From the NCBI GenBank assembly GCA_028564675.1, contig JAOVVO010000070.1, positions 62,001 to 126,000 of the forward strand: DNA of 64,000 nt. The letters are read 5' to 3'. Below the pieces are notes generated by a model. It was given only the letters and a program-made list of their open reading frames with translations, ran no database searches and was not told where the DNA came from. This DNA comes from Onchocerca lupi (lineage: Eukaryota; Nematoda; Chromadorea; Rhabditida; Onchocercidae). Both the position numbers and the translations under genes were made by a program. Of the stretch, positions 30,201-39,100 are shown piece after piece; the first letter of the stretch is position 1; each line of letters starts with the position of its first letter.

Positions 30201-32850
30201 TAGCAAATATCTGCGTTTATTGTAGAAATCTTCATCTTCACATCAAGTTTATGGTTCGAATGCTTCTTCTGGTAGTCGTCATAGTTCAGGAATACACGTT
30301 ACACCGTCACCAAGCGATTCCGGTATTGTCGATTACGAGGTTTATTCAGTTTTGTTTCATTTTTGCTACTCTGGTTACACTTTCATCAAGTGAAGACGGA
30401 AGATATAACCAGAATTCCTTCTTCATCACATTTTTCCGATGTTAATAGATAGTTCAAGCTCAGCTTGTGTGGGAATTGTTCACCCTGAATTAAATCTTAA
30501 TAGAAATGACGTTAAAATCAGAGGAAAAGAACTTTAAAGATACTTTGGTAAAACATATTAATCTTTTGGAAAAATTTATTGCAGATTAAAAACCAAATGA
30601 TAATGAATTTGTGAAGTCTAAATAGTAAATAAGTTTGGAAATTGTAAATGAGAAATTGTTATGTGGTCTGTTAGGTCAAAGAAATTTTATAAACATAGTT
30701 ACCTTAGTAAAGTTTAAAATCAATATTTAGATTTTGAAATCTGATTCCGCTTTTCTGAAGTAAAATTCTCATTGTTCAACGGACGTAACTGTCTAGCATT
30801 TAAGAATTTATGCTTTTAAAAATATGGACGTAATTTAGAAAAAATTGTCTAATACTTGTGCAAATTTTTCATGATGCTGGTCAAAAGAGGAAAGAAAGTC
30901 TACAGGAATGAGCTGGAACGGTTTGAGAAAATTAATCGTTTATTGAATATAAATGGATTAGTGAAGGAACTTTTTTTTTTTTTTTTTTGGAATAGAATGC
31001 TCTTCAGACAATCATTCGAGATAAGGAGAACGAATTGACAAACATACGAGCAACAATGGAACAGAATGAAGAGGTTGTGGTAAAAGTTTATCTAGAAAAG
31101 GAACGGCTCTGGAAAGAACAACTTGCAGATCTTAAACAAAAATTGCAGGTTACTGTTTCCTAATTGATAAATTGAGAATAAATTTGTTTTCTTTGTTTTA
31201 CTGGAAGAAATAAATCGGCTAATGTTTTTCATCTATTCAATTCTGTGCTTCTTCTAATCGAAAAAAGATTTTTCAAAAAATTCCATTGAACAACCATTGA
31301 TTGTTTAGGCTAGTCAGCAAGGAGAAAACGCATTACGGCAACAAATTCAACAATGTAATGAAGAAAGAGAACAATTCCGAGTTACAATACAGAATCTTAC
31401 TAGTGATAAGCAGGGATTGCAACGCAAAGTGATTGGTTTTGTCTCTTTTCTTCAAACAATTGAGCCATTCTTATATGTAATGAAATATTCTGCATCAAAA
31501 TATCAAGAGATTTAGAAAAAATTTGTCAAATTTTTGATCATTTTTGAATGCTAAGAAAACATATGATGCTTGAAATTCGAAAATCATTAATCTAATCGGA
31601 CAGTTTTAATATTAAGGAAATGAATTTTTTGGTTTTTAACTAATTGTATATTGTAGTGTTTGAAAATAGAACGTGAGTTGTTCCAATTGCGTGAATGTTT
31701 CGATGAACTCATTCGAAATCGTGATGAAACTATTTGTGGTCCGTGTCGCAAACGTATTACATGTGATATCGCCGCAACAAATACCAACAACAACATTACT
31801 GACAAACGTGCTAAACCTCCACTGCCTACTCCGCGGTATTCTAAGGTTCCTGAAATATACTGTTATGTTGAACGTTCTTTGTATATTTATAGTTTGCTAT
31901 AATTTAAGCTTGTTGCAAATATAAATTCCAACGCTATTCGCTTTGATTCATTGTTTTTTTCTTTCTTAAATTTTGAATTTTGTTTAAATTAAAACACAAA
32001 AATCGAGTTTTGATATTATTATTAGCTTTAGGAATTGTAACTTTAAATAACTTCAGGAATTGTCATCAGAACGTGAATTACGTGATGAAGTAGAAGAACT
32101 AAAAGATGAAGTGTCAACTTTGCGCGATACACTCAACGAACAAATCGGTCTTTTTGCTGTCGAAAGGAAACGCTGGGAAGAGGAACGAATTAAAGTGATT
32201 ATTTCAATTTTTTTTTTTCAAGTTTTACGCAGAAAAATTTTGTTGATAATCTGGAAATGTGAAGGTTTTATAAATTATACATTCAAGATTTCATTATGAA
32301 AAAAAAACAAACGAATAGAAATTCTTTGAAACAACTTTTGCCATAAAAATAGTGATAATTCTGTGATAAATTTTATGACTGTTTGGGAAATTTTTATACT
32401 TTGCATTTTTCATGAGCTATAAAGATCGTTTAGAACGCCTTCCCGTTTCTGTCAATGTTAGTCAAGTCTTACATCTGATTTTAGGTGAATGAAAAATTAA
32501 AGAGAGCAATAATTGGTGAGTAGACAGATTGATGTGTGCTAAAATTATATAGCTTTTGAATAAGTTTGATTTGTGCCACTTTTTTGTGCTACTCCATATG
32601 ATTTTAGAACAAATGAGCAATTGCTACAGCATAAATTGGATTAATATAATTCATGAAATAATCTCTAATCTCGAAAATTTTGATTTTAAATTTACAGATT
32701 TTGAAATCCAGTAATTCGCCATCAAATCTGCTGGGTCTTTTGTCGACAAACGATTCTTCGTCAACGGATATAACTTCTCAGTTATCTAGGGATTTAAAAA
32801 TTTTAACCGATGGTAAATCATATATTGTTAGCCGTGATCGCCTAATCTAA
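230..32850 (+). CDS. LZTS/FEZ1-like coiled-coil scaffold protein, 18 exons, ~1196 aa
   Basis: Joined exons: 230-1074, 4476-4589, 8707-8830, 9969-10597, 13017-13113, 13875-13996, 25182-25327, 25630-25700, 27921-28063, 28365-28481, 28730-28842, 29500-29702, 30226-30339, 30996-31148, 31309-31428, 31657-31845, 32057-32194, 32698-32850. Every junction keeps one frame and the sum is 3591 nt. Residues 1-900 are low complexity, rich in Ser, Asn, Thr and Gln, with an acidic Glu run near residue 90. From about 947 to 1146 there is a Gln/Glu-rich coiled coil (for example MEQNEEVVVKVYLEKERLW and LRDEVEELKDEVSTL). The RPVAFRPY motif near 722 and SPSDSG near 938 resemble LZTS1-3. A Cys cluster (ICGPCRKRITC) interrupts the coil. 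LZTS proteins are cortical or postsynaptic scaffolds; the same role here is inferred. The ATG at 230 begins Met-Gly, but residue 6 is Pro, so myristoylation is doubtful. The stop is a tandem TAATAA. Exon structure is well supported; the family call is from memory of the family. Confidence 0.82.
1075..4475 (+). other. Intron 1 of the LZTS-like gene (3.4 kb)
   Basis: Donor GTTTGT directly after 1074, in phase 2, and acceptor AAATTTTAG ending at 4475. The intron is AT-rich with T-runs. I found no convincing exon, RNA gene or repeat inside it. Confidence 0.7.
4590..8706 (+). other. Intron 2 of the LZTS-like gene (4.1 kb)
   Basis: Between phase-2 exons 4476-4589 and 8707-8830. It contains homopolymer A tracts, including an uninterrupted run near 8609-8631 shortly before the acceptor. 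It also contains an exon-like 41-nt segment (5221-5261) that breaks the frame and was not used. Confidence 0.65.
10598..13016 (+). other. Intron 4 of the LZTS-like gene with a possible alternative exon
   Basis: Donor GTTGCT after 10597 and acceptor TTTTTCAG ending at 13016. At 11781 an acceptor (GACTACAG) is followed by a phase-compatible open frame running to a stop at 12099. It is Ser/Arg/Asn-rich like the rest of the protein. It may be an alternative 3' exon; see the separate entry. Confidence 0.55.
11781..12099 (+). CDS. Candidate alternative terminal exon of the LZTS-like gene
   Basis: After the acceptor ending at 11780, one leading base completes the phase-2 codon left by exon 9969-10597, and about 105 further codons are open to the TGA at 12097-12099. 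The composition in the middle is Ser/Arg/Asn-rich (YSSSRTRRSPKRNL, HSNSNHRG), like neighbouring true exons. Internal donors (GTTTTG near 11997, GTAAAA near 12077) would leave phase 0, which does not fit the next constitutive exon at 13017 (phase 2). If used, it therefore probably ends an isoform lacking the coiled coil. Chance remains possible. Confidence 0.3.
16630..16870 (+). repeat. Dispersed repeat copy 1, ends in a hairpin
   Basis: Shares an ordered set of blocks with 40572-40775: an ATAAATAAAAAT start, a stretch around TTCAAGTTCTTCATCGACTG, then TTTGAAATTTTGGCACAA and TGTTGCATTC, and finally a CGAAGC/GACTAAT-like end. This copy closes with a 14-bp perfect inverted repeat, 16812-16825 against 16855-16868 (TATATAGACTAGCT and its complement), that encloses the 12-bp palindrome GCGAAGCTTCGC at 16837-16848. 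No coding capacity. Likely a short non-autonomous element or the 3' tail of a retroelement; class not determined. Confidence 0.55.
17194..17430 (-). other. Minus-strand open frame next to the CTP synthase relic
   Basis: A 78-codon frame on the same strand as, and just downstream of, the CTP synthase fragment. It contains an exact GTAAGT donor after the codons for EKWY (near 17217-17222). The translation (for example EQDDILLYTAAFYNIV) does not match a CTP synthase segment I know. It may be part of the same inserted copy, an unrelated exon, or chance. Confidence 0.2.
17552..17810 (-). pseudogene. CTP synthase pseudogene fragment
   Basis: Minus-strand translation gives VPDAETDLDLMHYEYF, then SKDDNITTGKV, then KKERRADYL. 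After a one-base frameshift it gives ETVQVIPYVTDLIKSF and CETGGTA. These match, in order and spacing, the amidoligase (synthetase) domain of CTP synthase, where the family has DLDLGNYERF, LSKDNNITTGK, NKERRGDYLG, KTVQVVPHITDAIQ and IELGGTVGDIE. CTP synthase converts UTP to CTP with glutamine or ammonia. Only about 85 codons (roughly residues 65-150 of the enzyme) are recognisable. The frame breaks between DYL and ETVQV, the conserved Ile-Glu-Leu-Gly-Gly has become Cys-Glu-Thr-Gly-Gly, and a stop follows soon after. No intron lies within the fragment, so a retrocopy is possible. It is antisense within an intron of the LZTS-like gene. Confidence 0.75.
19159..19443 (-). CDS. Unidentified small antisense ORF nested in intron 6 (94 aa)
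   Basis: From the ATG at 19443 to the TAA at 19159 there are 94 codons with mixed, protein-like composition and one hydrophobic stretch (LYGIQLLLPYSIFYY, about residues 55-70). An AATAAA polyadenylation signal lies at 19116-19121 on the same strand, 38 nt past the stop. There is no signal peptide at the start and I do not recognise the family. It could be the last exon of a nested gene, a retrocopy remnant, or chance; the frame is open for a further 21 codons upstream of the ATG. Confidence 0.3.
   Translation of the reverse strand: MSHLSSQQTRSVITGVQIMSQVIKISGPTAGIFSIEADRKLVQCARCLYGIQLLLPYSIFYYTVLRGLNAEQSINFLKNPKISEMNHLKLIELQ
25701..27920 (+). other. Intron 8 of the LZTS-like gene, with a GC-richer patch
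   Basis: 2.2 kb between phase-0 exons. Around 25970-26300 the sequence is visibly richer in G+C than the flanks (CGATCGCAAGGAAGGC, TTTCCCGGGAGA) and could be an internal promoter or enhancer. A 110-codon antisense frame (26635-26303) overlaps its right side but has no recognisable product and begins with TTG; I do not call it a gene. Confidence 0.45.
30971..30988 (+). repeat. T18 tract at the splice acceptor of the first coiled-coil exon
   Basis: An uninterrupted run of 18 T ends 7 nt before the acceptor AG at 30995, so it forms the polypyrimidine tract of exon 30996-31148. Length changes here could affect splicing of the exon that starts the coiled coil. Confidence 0.8.
32488..32518 (+). 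other. Possible 31-nt alternative exon near the LZTS-like 3' end
   Basis: GATTTTAG precedes and GTGAGT follows this 31-nt segment. If included between 32057-32194 and the last exon it would add VNEKLKRAII, then shift the frame and stop after DFEIQ. That would replace the Ser-rich 50-residue tail with a short coiled-coil extension. The constitutive model skips it. Confidence 0.3.
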
Positions 32851-33844
32851 TAAACTTTAGGTACGAATTTTCTTTTTTTTTTACCATTTTGTTATAAGTT
32901 ATTGTAATCTTTATTCCTTTTTTATATGCCAATTATTTAATTGCTTTTTTATATTTCATGTTCTATTTTTCTTTAGCTACAATGATTTTCAAAAAATGCT
33001 TTTTCCAACAAAATAATTATACTTATCAATGGATTTAAATTTGCGTTCATTTCTGCATAATTACAGGAATTCTTAAGAGTTCTTCTTAACATATCAAAAT
33101 TATTGAACTGTCTAATCTGATTTATTGCATTTTTTCATTTTAATTGTTGTTTTACATTTCGGACAAAGGATTTCAAACAACTTTAATGTTTATGATACCA
33201 CTGATTACGATCCCGTTAAGGTCTAAAGTACTATTTAAGATCTTTTTTTAAATTATGAAATGAATAAATAGCTTTCAAATGTGTCAGAATACTTTGATAC
33301 AGTATGATTTCTCATAACGGTATACTGCTGGAAAAAAATGAGAAAGCTGAGGTATAATAACTGAATGCCTCTTTTGACTCGAGTTTTAGTATTGTAATAT
33401 CAGCGAATATCATTGCTGTAAATGTGAAATTATGTGATCGGTACTCACCGTCAATAGAGTTTTTCATTTTTATGGATGGCAACCACTATTTTTTGATTAT
33501 TATTGTTCTTACGAATTAGATAGATAACGTTTGAAGACCACTCAATGTCCGTTCAGTATTTCGGCTTTATAATCTATTTAAAAAAAATATTTGTAAACAG
33601 TCATGTGGGACTTCTTAAGTGAACAGTCATCGTATGGAATTGAAACAGGAAGTGAAAGTAGGGGAAGGGTAGGAATAAACACTCTTGATTTGTGACAGCG
33701 GAAATGACTTTTGATTAGATTAGTAGTAAATATCCGAAAATAACAAATGAACAAATCAGAATCCATGACAGACAAAAATAAATAAGTGATTTAAAACTAC
33801 AGAAAATAAGCTGAAGTTTAGGACTTGAAATTGTCGGTAAACCT

Positions 33845-33950
33845 AAATGCCAACATAATCTAAATATTGTTTTTAATAAAAATTTGTAATCTCATGCAAA
33901 TGCCAACATAATCTAAATATTGTTTATAATAAAAATTTGTAATCTCATGT
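33845..33950 (+). repeat. 53-bp tandem duplication
   Basis: Two adjacent 53-bp units, 33845-33897 and 33898-33950, each starting AAATGCCAACATAATC and ending near AATCTCATG. They differ at about two positions (T/A near the middle and C/T at the end), so the duplication is recent. It lies downstream of the LZTS-like gene. Confidence 0.9.
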
Positions 33951-34259
33951 AAGGCATTTATCCATATTGTGCACAATGGCCCTTTGTTCCTCATCATTTA
34001 ATCTGCTGATAATGCTCATGTGCTTCGTTTAAGGATTGTAAATGATTGTAAAACATGCCAATGTCTGGAGTTGTTTTATAAAGATTAATATCATTCTTTT
34101 GTCTAAGAATTGTAAATGGTTGCAATCATGTCAGTTGTCGAATAATATAGGGGCTAAAGCTTGTTCTTTGTTCCAATGTTTTAAGCATTGCTTATCTCTT
34201 ATCTTTTCGTCTTTATCCATATCAATCTTTTTTGTATGAATAATGTATGAACCTCTTCC

Positions 34260-34625
34260 CCTATCAAGAATGACCACATTTTGTGGCAGCAGGATTAGTG
34301 CTTGAATATATCAGCAGTAGCGGCAGCAGTCTCTGCAATATTCTCATCACCAGTAGATCAAGGCAGTGGCGGACTTTAGTGTCCACAACTGTCCACATCG
34401 TTACTTATCAGCAGTAAGGGAACAACATCAGTATCACTAACAAACGTTCCCAGCCAATATTAAGCAATCTCTACGAAGCACAAGCAACCGTTCATCAAGA
34501 GACCATTATTGGTATTATTTATATTACTGGCATATTGTTCTTTTCTCATTATTTGTTATTGTAAGATGCGAAATTGTTTATAATATCGTGTAAACCTAAT
34601 AAAGGCTATTGTTCACTTAATCAAA
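34260..34625 (+). other. GC-richer island ending in a polyadenylation signal
   Basis: This stretch stands out from the surrounding AT-rich sequence. It has AGCAG/CAGCAG clusters (CAGCAGTAGCGGCAGCAG near 34311), an in-frame run of about 46 codons without ATG ending at TAA near 34411, and AATAAA at about 34597 followed by GGCTATTGTTCA. It could be the 3' end of a decayed retroelement, an LTR-like remnant, a noncoding transcript, or an unrecognised last exon. I see no paired LTR or coding domain. Confidence 0.3.
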
Positions 34626-36083
34626 TCACAGCAGCAAAAAAAAATCTCCAATTCAACAACTCCACAATCCCAAAATACAAATCAATCGAAATCTCTCTTT
34701 CGCCAGCAGAAATTAAAATTCTATGCAATTGAGATTCTGTCGAGTTGATCAAAGCATCACAATGAGATTTAAAGAAACAGAATTGTGATTGTTGGTATAT
34801 AATATATGGATGTGAAAGGCCATACTTCGCTATATCATTATATTTATAATTAACAACAAAAGTTAAACAATAGTAGAGAAACATTTTGAAAGGAAGTTCA
34901 AGGAAACATAAACGATGGTTTATAAAATTTAAAGATTTTTTCAGAGCAATTTCTGCTTTAACGATTTATGTTGAAATGCAAGTGCATATCCAGCATCAGA
35001 TTATTTCTCCTGAATTTATGTAAAAACGAACCATTTTGTCAATAATCAGCTGATTGTGCGTGTCTCAGTTGTATTTACATTATCAAAAATATAATTCCTT
35101 TTAGAATGAATCAAAATTTCTGAAAATTTCCGAAAATTTTGAGAAAGAAAAAAATTCTTAAACGATACTTTCTCAATTATCAAATGTTTCGGTTGGATCA
35201 TTTAGAAGAAATCGGTAAAGCAGAAAACAAATGGATAAAATAAATAGATTGCTTCTGGCAAAATTAATTGAAAATCATGACAAGGATACGTAGGAAGAAG
35301 AATAAGCCAATTTTATCTTCCGCAATTATTCAGATCATCGGAGTAAAACAAGTTTTTTCCCTTATTCTGTTCCGCTGTTCACATTTATATTTCAAGTTCG
35401 TTTAATCTTTCTTCTGACTACTTTCTTAATGATTTTTTATTGTCGTTTCAAACTTAGTAACTCGAAATATAGCTTTCATTTTAATTAATTTTTCTTGGCA
35501 ACAGCAAAAACTCTGCTTTGATGAAATATCTATTGTTACCAAAAAAATTATTTATATTTGATAACTAATCATTTTGAAAAGAACTTGCTCAGTGCTCAGT
35601 GCTTGCTCAGTGCCTATCCAACTTTGTTTATCAGGCTGTTTGGTCATTTATCTTTAAAGAGGCATGCATTACATTTGATATCTTGCACGATTAACTTGCA
35701 CACCGTGGAATTTTTATAATAAAATAATAGTTATTGGTAGAATTTCTTTCTTTCACTGCTGGACAATTTTACCCATTTCTTCTACATCTATTTAATTTGT
35801 CAGACTCTTTTATCGAGCTGACGTTCACATGGCATCCAATCTAATGCCACAAATTGGCGTCATAAGTTCTTTATTAACAGAAGTCATTTGATCTGATGTA
35901 ATAGTAGACCACTGTCGTTATCACATAATGCCGAAACTAGATGGCCATCTCGTTGTACTTAATCTTATGGTAATTTTGCAGCATTTTTATACACAACAAA
36001 ACATATAAATGTTCAGAAGTAAACTAAACATGTTACTGCGAGTAGTATCGGCGGACTGCTCCTCCACATTACGAAAACAATAG

Positions 36084-36095
36084 TTATTTTTCCAG
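36084..36095 (+). promoter_or_regulatory. Probable trans-splice acceptor of the BPI-like gene
   Basis: TTATTTTTCCAG ends 7 nt upstream of the ATG at 36103. A strong U-rich acceptor immediately before a start codon, with no upstream exon that fits, is the usual arrangement for spliced-leader addition in nematodes. The leader itself is not encoded here. Confidence 0.5.
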
Positions 36096-36102
36096 TTTTC
36101 GG

Positions 36103-39100
36103 ATGAAAGCGCTTTGTTTAGAATTCCCTTTTTTTACCATGAATTATCCATTCATGCATCATCAGCTTTTTTTCTCTAGTTTCAGGTATATTACATTTAC
36201 CTGCGCTCATCTATAGTAATTATTGATCTCAGATTTTTGATAGGAATTTTGAGAAAATAGAATTAAAATTGAGGAACTTATTTGAAATTCGAATAAATTT
36301 ATGATAGTGATGATGAAGACTGGATCATCTCACTTATATACCACAATTATCTATCCTTTAGAAGTAATGGCTTTATTGCTAAAACTACTAACTGCATACA
36401 ATGAATCTCGAATTCTGATCACAGGAATTTTTTTGCTTGAATATTTTGATGCTGTGCGGTACTGTAAATAAGTAAAATAGAAATATCGCAAAAGGTAAGA
36501 AAAATAAATTAATCGTCATCGATTTCATGAACATTGTCCGAAGATGAATTAAATAATTTGTGTATTGCTGTAATAATCCAGCGATTTCTTACGTTCCACA
36601 CTTTTATTCTTGTTTTTCATCGCGGAAATTTCGTTTTGTAGCACTTGCATTTTTATTTAACCTTTGATGCCTTCTTAAACTTTTTCATTACATTTCATTA
36701 ATCGAATCTTCCTTGTCAACTTATCTTCCACGGTTAATCCATATAATAGATTATATAGATCGTAAACGTGATGATTTGCGAAGAAACAACAAAAAAAGTA
36801 ACTCCTTGCACTATTCTTTAGGTTAGACGCTAAAGTTTTTGAAAAGCAATATTGTCTTCGTCACAACAACTATCTTCGATGTCCACTTTTGCCATCAGCA
36901 CAATTTCATAGTCCACCATCTTATCCTGCACACTTCTTCGTTCCGCCCTTTACTGTGATAGAAGAAAGAAATATTCCAACAAGCTTCAATCGTCCATTTC
37001 TGAGGAGTGGTTGTCGTGGTCAGAAATCCATCCTTCCTTATTATCTACATCGTTTAGTGCAGCAATTTTTTGTGATTATTCTGTCACCAATCCCTTGTGA
37101 ATGCTCGAATACACCTCTCTCACAGAGATCGTTTAAAATCAGTTTTTCTTCATTTTTGTCTATCATTATTTTGTATAGTATTGTCATTAAAATGACTGTT
37201 TTAAATACTAGAAATGAAAGTTCACGATAAAAATAGATTTTACTTGAATAAAGGTCAGTTTAAAGAAATATTCGGTACCTCTTAAAGAAGGTTAGGTAGG
37301 AAAATAAATCTTTGGAAGATTGATCGAATATTAACAGCATGATTCATTCATTCATATAATTTCATACAATCATGTCCAAAGGATATTTCATAAACTTATC
37401 TATTTGTTAAATCTGCATTGTTTTTTCCTTTATCGCCCGGTTTTGTTCATTTGAAATATATCCAACTTGTTGATGCACACCTGGCTTAATAGATATATGC
37501 CAGTCTGGCAAATTTAACCACTTTCAAATTACTTTAAGGGTTGAAAGATATGTACGAATTCAAATAAGGGAGCAATCCATGATTACAAATTTTTGACTTC
37601 TTTCCATTTAAAACCACACAACATGCTCATGCAGTACATGTTCGTTATGAAAACATTGGAAGTATTGTAGAAGCTTTTGAAGACTGATCCGAAAAGTATC
37701 TAATAACTTGAAAATCAATCGAGAATCCGTTTTGTTTGCTACATCTCGATCGGGGGAAAATTAGAAGACCCTCCAATAACAGTTTAGCTCAATTTGGCGA
37801 TCAGATTTTATCAATTTGTTCGCTTGAAATAAGAGTTGCTACTGACATGTAACTTGAAAAAAGTACCGTTGATTAAGATCTAAAATAGAAGTAAGCTTGC
37901 AGAATACTTTTATAAGTCTAGTAGTTTAGTGTAAGCTAAAAGTAGCTTGGTTTTCTTGGAAGAATCCGAAATGGTTTTTCCATTGTCTCTCCCATTTTTT
38001 TCATCTCGATAGTAATTTTGTAACACTTCCAATAATTTAATGAAGTTTAAAATGATTGTAATTCTTAACAATGGATGATTCAAAATTTTAATGTGTAAAA
38101 AATAGTTGACATTCGAAATTTTTTCAAATATTTTAATTTTTCGCGTTTTAATATTGTAGCAAATGTTTCGATATTTCTGAAGTCCGAACTTTGTTTCCTT
38201 ATTCCTTCTATGTGAACCAAATAATTTTTCATATTATAAATATTTTTATCGCATTTCAGATCCTTCTTCTACTTTTCAACATGTTGCTACACAACAGGAT
38301 ATATGTAGGTTATTTTAAATGCCATTCGATTTTCCATATAAAAAAAAAAAGGAAAAAATAGAAATAAAATCAACATTTCTGAAAAATAATCCAAGGATAG
38401 TTCAAAAGTAATCTAAGTTTGCCAAGTTTAAAAAACAATAGTTTTAAAGATACAAAACTTTTGTCAAAACAAATGTTAACTATAACAATATAATGGACAA
38501 GTATCTTTCCATTTCGAATAATAAAAAATTAAATGGCATATCTGTTTTTGAGAAATAAGAACAAATTTAATTTGTAAACTTCTAAATACGAAAACTTTTA
38601 CCAAAATGAATTATTGGTAGTCAGCTGCAATCGGACACAAATTATTATATTTCTTAGGAATTGCGAAAGTTACAAAAATTTTATAAAATACATTCGAATT
38701 TCAAATTCTTTAGGAACTAATTTTGGTACCTTGAATTGTATGTCGGATTATTTTAGCTAAGCCTTGTCAAAGCTTGAATTTTTGTTAAATATACGTACCT
38801 TTGTAAAAAATTTAGCGATAAATCGTAAACAAGAAATATAAAAATATATAGAAGTGTAAAATAATTGTAATGCAAAAGCGTTCTCTAAAAATAATGATGT
38901 CTAATTATCGCAGACAAAGCCTTCTTTTACCTCTCTTACTTTTTTTTTTTTTTGAAAAATGGTCATTTTCCTGTTTATATATATGTTTTTTTTCTCGAAG
39001 ACAATTGACAAGTTCTTTTGTCGATACAGAAAAGAATAGAGTATAAACAACAACAGCTTAATTTAATCTGATCACATAGGATGCTATGTTGAAGATAGCT

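Larger units (their letters stand above)
32851..36102. other. Intergenic region between the two large genes (3.2 kb)
   Basis: Follows the stop of the LZTS-like gene. Contains AATAAA signals (33263-33268 is a candidate cleavage signal for that gene), a 53-bp tandem duplication (33845-33950), a GC-richer island (about 34260-34620) ending in AATAAA, and AT-rich sequence with no supported gene. An 87-codon antisense frame (34884-34621) was not accepted. Confidence 0.6.

Noticed and set aside
34621..34884. 87-codon minus-strand ORF with an ATG
   Set aside because: Low-complexity hydrophobic and aromatic content, no splice or polyadenylation context, and a length expected by chance in AT-rich DNA.
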